From Dehalococcoidales bacterium (lineage in GTDB: Bacteria > Chloroflexota > Dehalococcoidia > Dehalococcoidales > UBA2162), in contig JAENIS010000014.1 of the NCBI GenBank assembly GCA_016844285.1, positions 1 through 9,846 on the forward strand: a stretch of 9,846 nt of DNA. Reading direction: 5' to 3'. The position numbers were made by a program, and so were the translations under genes. The notes under the pieces were generated by a model. It had not been told where the DNA came from. It saw only the letters and a program-made list of their open reading frames with translations, and did no database searches. Every line of letters starts with the position of its first letter. Positions within the stretch are counted from its first letter, which is position 1. Below are positions 7,672 through 9,846 of the stretch, in pieces.

Positions 7672-7748
7672 TGTCATTGCGAGGGGTCGTTAGACCCCGT
7701 GGCAATCTCTGCCCAACACACTCCGAGATTGCTTCGCTCGCAATGACA
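7672..7748. repeat. MITE/REP-like structured repeat
   Basis: Terminal 12-bp inverted repeats TGTCATTGCGAG (7672-7683) and CTCGCAATGACA (7737-7748) enclose two inner hairpins: a 6-bp stem with a GTTA loop (7683-7688 with 7693-7698) and an 8-bp stem (7702-7709 with 7725-7732). Together they fold as a three-way junction. The CATTGCGAG...GCAATCTC...GAGATTGC...CGCAATGAC pattern matches a dispersed non-coding repeat I recall from many environmental bacterial genomes, often mis-annotated as small peptides. The flanks also carry a diverged inverted repeat (7636-7656 against 7752-7772, about 15 of 21 matches), so the element may be larger. No transposase is encoded here. Confidence 0.8.
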
Positions 7749-7857
7749 GACCAACCAAATGCAAACAGAACCTTGTAGGATTGAAGTTGACATAATAATA
7801 AAGAGAAAGTTGGCAGACTCTTTTGGTGTTGATGTATCTTGAGAATGCAGGGGTTTG

Positions 7858-9846
7858 ATGGCCAAGGATTCAACCAGTAAAAAGAGAACGGTTCACTTCG
7901 AGCCGGGTAATATCGAAATTGCGGTCGAGCCGGGGGCTAACCTCAGGGAGACAGCCATTGAGGCCGGGGTGCGCCTCATCGCCGCCTGCGGGGGTGAGGG
8001 CACCTGCGGCACCTGTAAGGTACTGGTTGAAGAGGGTGAGGTAGAAACCACCCGGACACCCAGGCTATCTGATGCCGAGTATGCACAGGGCGTGCGCCAG
8101 GCTTGCCAGAGTCGGGTGCTCACCGACTTAAGGGTCTATGTGCCGGTAGAGTCAAGACTGGAAACAGCCGTGCTGATTCGTGAGAGGAAGGCGGTGGTGA
8201 CTGGTGTCTCGCGAGGAGAGGCTCTGGTTACCGGCTGGAGATTTAACCCCCCTCTCAGTAAATTCTTTATTAGTCTGCCACCTCCTACCCTTGAGGATAA
8301 TGTCAGCGACCTTTCCCGGCTGCTACGTGGCCTGAAGCAGGAGCACCGGTTGAGCAATATAACGGTGGATTTTGACGTCGTCCGCAAGCTGCCTAAAGTG
8401 CTGCGCGATGGTGATTGGAAGGTCACCGTCACGACGCTGGTAACGGCGATTGAAGCCCGCCCTACCGCCAGGCGCCGGCCGAGGCTGATGAATGTGGAAT
8501 CAGGCGATACGACGGCACGGCATTATTCACTGGCAATTGACATCGGCACCACCACGGTCAAAGGTCAGTTGCTTGATTTAAGGCAGGGACGGGCATTGGC
8601 TGATGGCGCCGAGTACAACGGGCAGATTGCCTATGGTGCCGACGTGATTACCCGTATCAACTACTGTCAGAAACCGGGTGGACTGGAAAAGCTCCAGCAG
8701 GTGGTGGTGACGAACATTAATAGCATTATTAGCCGCCTGGTGGCACAGAGTGGCGTTGCTCTTGGTGATATCGGTCACCTGATGGTTGCTGGTAATACCA
8801 CCATGCTCCAGATTGTGTTGGGTATCGACCCCAGGTATATCAGGCTGTCTCCCTATACGCCGGTGGCCACCTATATCCCGCCGGTGAAGGCAAGCTCTCT
8901 CGGTATCGAGGTGGGCGAGCATGTTTACCTTTTTGTCTTCCCTCTGGTGGCCAGCTATGTCGGTGGTGATATTGTCTCCGGGCTTGTCGCCGCCGGGGTG
9001 CACCAGACCAAAAAGCTAACCCTCTATATTGATATCGGCACCAATGGTGAGATGGTTATTGGTAACTCAGACTGGATGGTAACGGCAGCGTGTTCCGCTG
9101 GCCCGACTTTTGAAGGTGGTGGTATCAAGCATGGCATGATTGCCACCAATGGTGCCATTGAAGATTTCAGCATCAACGCAAAGACGCTGGAGCCAGTCGT
9201 TGGCACTATCGGCGGAGAGAAACCAAAAGGCATTTGCGGCTCAGGATTAATCAACATCGTGGCGGCTTTACTCGAAGCTGGCGTTATCAGTCAGAATGGC
9301 AAATTCAATACCGACCTGCCTACCGGGAGAATCAGACATGGGAGTGATGGCGACGAATATCTGCTGGCCCGGGCAGCGGAGACTCAGATTGGTAAAGATA
9401 TTGTCATCACGGAGACGGATATTGATAATCTCCTGCGAGCCAAGGCGGCGATGTATGCCGGCTGCCAGACGCTGGTGAAAAGTGTCGGGATGACATCGAA
9501 TGATATTGAACAGGTAATTATCGCCGGGGCCTTCGGTAGCTATATCAATATCGACCAGGCAATCACTATCGGACTGCTTCCTGACCTGCCCCGTGGCCGG
9601 TTTATTTTTATCGGTAATGGGTCGCTGATGGGGGCAAGACTCAGCTCCTTCTCGACGGATATACTGGATGATGCCCGAAAAGTGGCCAAGGTGATGACCA
9701 ATTTCGAGCTGAGTGAAAACGTAGCTTTTATGGATAACTATGTGGCGGCTCTCTTCTTCCCGCACACCAATGCTGCTGAGTTCCCTTCCGTGACCAAAAG
9801 GCTTGCCAGACGGCGAGTTCGTCAACCGGAGCGGAGGATAGCGGTT
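7858..9846 (+). CDS. RACo-like [2Fe-2S]/ASKHA corrinoid-activation protein, DUF4445 family (3' end outside window)
   Basis: Family members use ATP and a low-potential electron to reduce an inactivated Co(II) corrinoid back to Co(I); RACo does this for the corrinoid iron-sulfur protein of CODH/ACS (AcsV in some annotations). The 663 visible residues run open to the window end. Cys44, Cys50, Cys53 and Cys83 form a plant-type [2Fe-2S] ferredoxin motif (C-x5-C-x2-C-x29-C). A linker precedes the ASKHA part, which has a first phosphate loop D-I-G-T-T-T (228-233), A-G-N-T-T-M (311-316), a second loop D-I-G-T-N-G-E (392-398), C-S-A-G-P-T-F-E-G-G-G (412-422), I-C-G-S-G (459-463) and A-G-A-F-G (556-560). 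The tail, with P-H-T and F-P-S-V, resembles the family C-terminus, so little is missing. A TGA at 7840 leaves only TTG 7855 or ATG 7858 as start; ATG is preferred, with a modest AGGGG before it. The preceding 247-bp gap leaves cotranscription with fhs unclear. Another corrinoid methyltransferase could be the target. Confidence 0.93.
   Translation, partial: MAKDSTSKKRTVHFEPGNIEIAVEPGANLRETAIEAGVRLIAACGGEGTCGTCKVLVEEGEVETTRTPRLSDAEYAQGVRQACQSRVLTDLRVYVPVESRLETAVLIRERKAVVTGVSRGEALVTGWRFNPPLSKFFISLPPPTLEDNVSDLSRLLRGLKQEHRLSNITVDFDVVRKLPKVLRDGDWKVTVTTLVTAIEARPTARRRPRLMNVESGDTTARHYSLAIDIGTTTVKGQLLDLRQGRALADGAEYNGQIAYGADVITRINYCQKPGGLEKLQQVVVTNINSIISRLVAQSGVALGDIGHLMVAGNTTMLQIVLGIDPRYIRLSPYTPVATYIPPVKASSLGIEVGEHVYLFVFPLVASYVGGDIVSGLVAAGVHQTKKLTLYIDIGTNGEMVIGNSDWMVTAACSAGPTFEGGGIKHGMIATNGAIEDFSINAKTLEPVVGTIGGEKPKGICGSGLINIVAALLEAGVISQNGKFNTDLPTGRIRHGSDGDEYLLARAAETQIGKDIVITETDIDNLLRAKAAMYAGCQTLVKSVGMTSNDIEQVIIAGAFGSYINIDQAITIGLLPDLPRGRFIFIGNGSLMGARLSSFSTDILDDARKVAKVMTNFELSENVAFMDNYVAALFFPHTNAAEFPSVTKRLARRRVRQPERRIAV

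Noticed and set aside
7787..7792. Perfect TTGACA -35 hexamer upstream of the RACo-like gene
   Set aside because: No acceptable -10 hexamer occurs 15-19 bp downstream, so it was not listed as a promoter, although some promoter after the repeat remains possible.
7607..7873. Two overlapping minus-strand small open frames after fhs
   Set aside because: They are translations of the MITE/REP-like repeat and its flanks; such C-H-C-E-R-S-type peptides are typical spurious calls from this kind of repeat.
1..9846. CRISPR arrays, tRNA/rRNA genes, transposases or phage genes
   Set aside because: No regularly spaced repeats, cloverleaf genes, recombinase motifs or phage-like gene runs were seen on either strand.

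Overview
The window carries two modules on the + strand and no convincing minus-strand gene. Bases 1-4790 encode two tandem, related decaheme c-type cytochromes of the OmcA/MtrC architecture (five hemes, a beta domain, five hemes). Bases 5038-9846 encode three proteins tied to the Wood-Ljungdahl (reductive acetyl-CoA) pathway: a CooC/AcsF-type nickel-insertion ATPase, formate-tetrahydrofolate ligase (Fhs), and a [2Fe-2S]/ASKHA corrinoid-activating protein of the RACo (DUF4445, AcsV-like) family. The first and last genes are cut by the window edges.

This points to a strictly anaerobic, mid-GC bacterium that fixes or oxidises C1 units through CO dehydrogenase/acetyl-CoA synthase and may exchange electrons with an extracellular partner or mineral. 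An uncultured sediment or groundwater Chloroflexota (Dehalococcoidia-like) lineage is plausible, but that is an inference from gene content. Other acetogenic or syntrophic lineages are not excluded.

Layout: decaheme 1 (1-1752, 5' truncated); a strong intrinsic terminator (1791-1830); an AT-richer gap of about 300 bp with a 16-bp palindrome and only weak promoter candidates; decaheme 2 (2151-4790), with a lipoprotein signal followed by a collagen-like Gly-X-Y tract; a perfect 48-bp palindrome (4812-4859) closing the cytochrome module; a near-consensus sigma-70 promoter (4917-4945); a leader of about 86 nt with a hairpin (4976-5017); cooC (5038-5805); fhs (5838-7610), 32 bp downstream; a structured MITE/REP-like repeat (7672-7748) in the gap after fhs; and the RACo-like gene (7858 to the window end).

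CooC would mature the nickel site of CODH/ACS. Fhs would activate formate onto tetrahydrofolate in the methyl branch. The RACo-like protein would reductively reactivate the corrinoid iron-sulfur protein that carries the methyl group to ACS. The cytochromes could take up or discharge electrons at the cell surface. The two modules have separate transcription signals, so any functional coupling is a hypothesis. No CRISPR array, tRNA, rRNA or transposase gene was seen.
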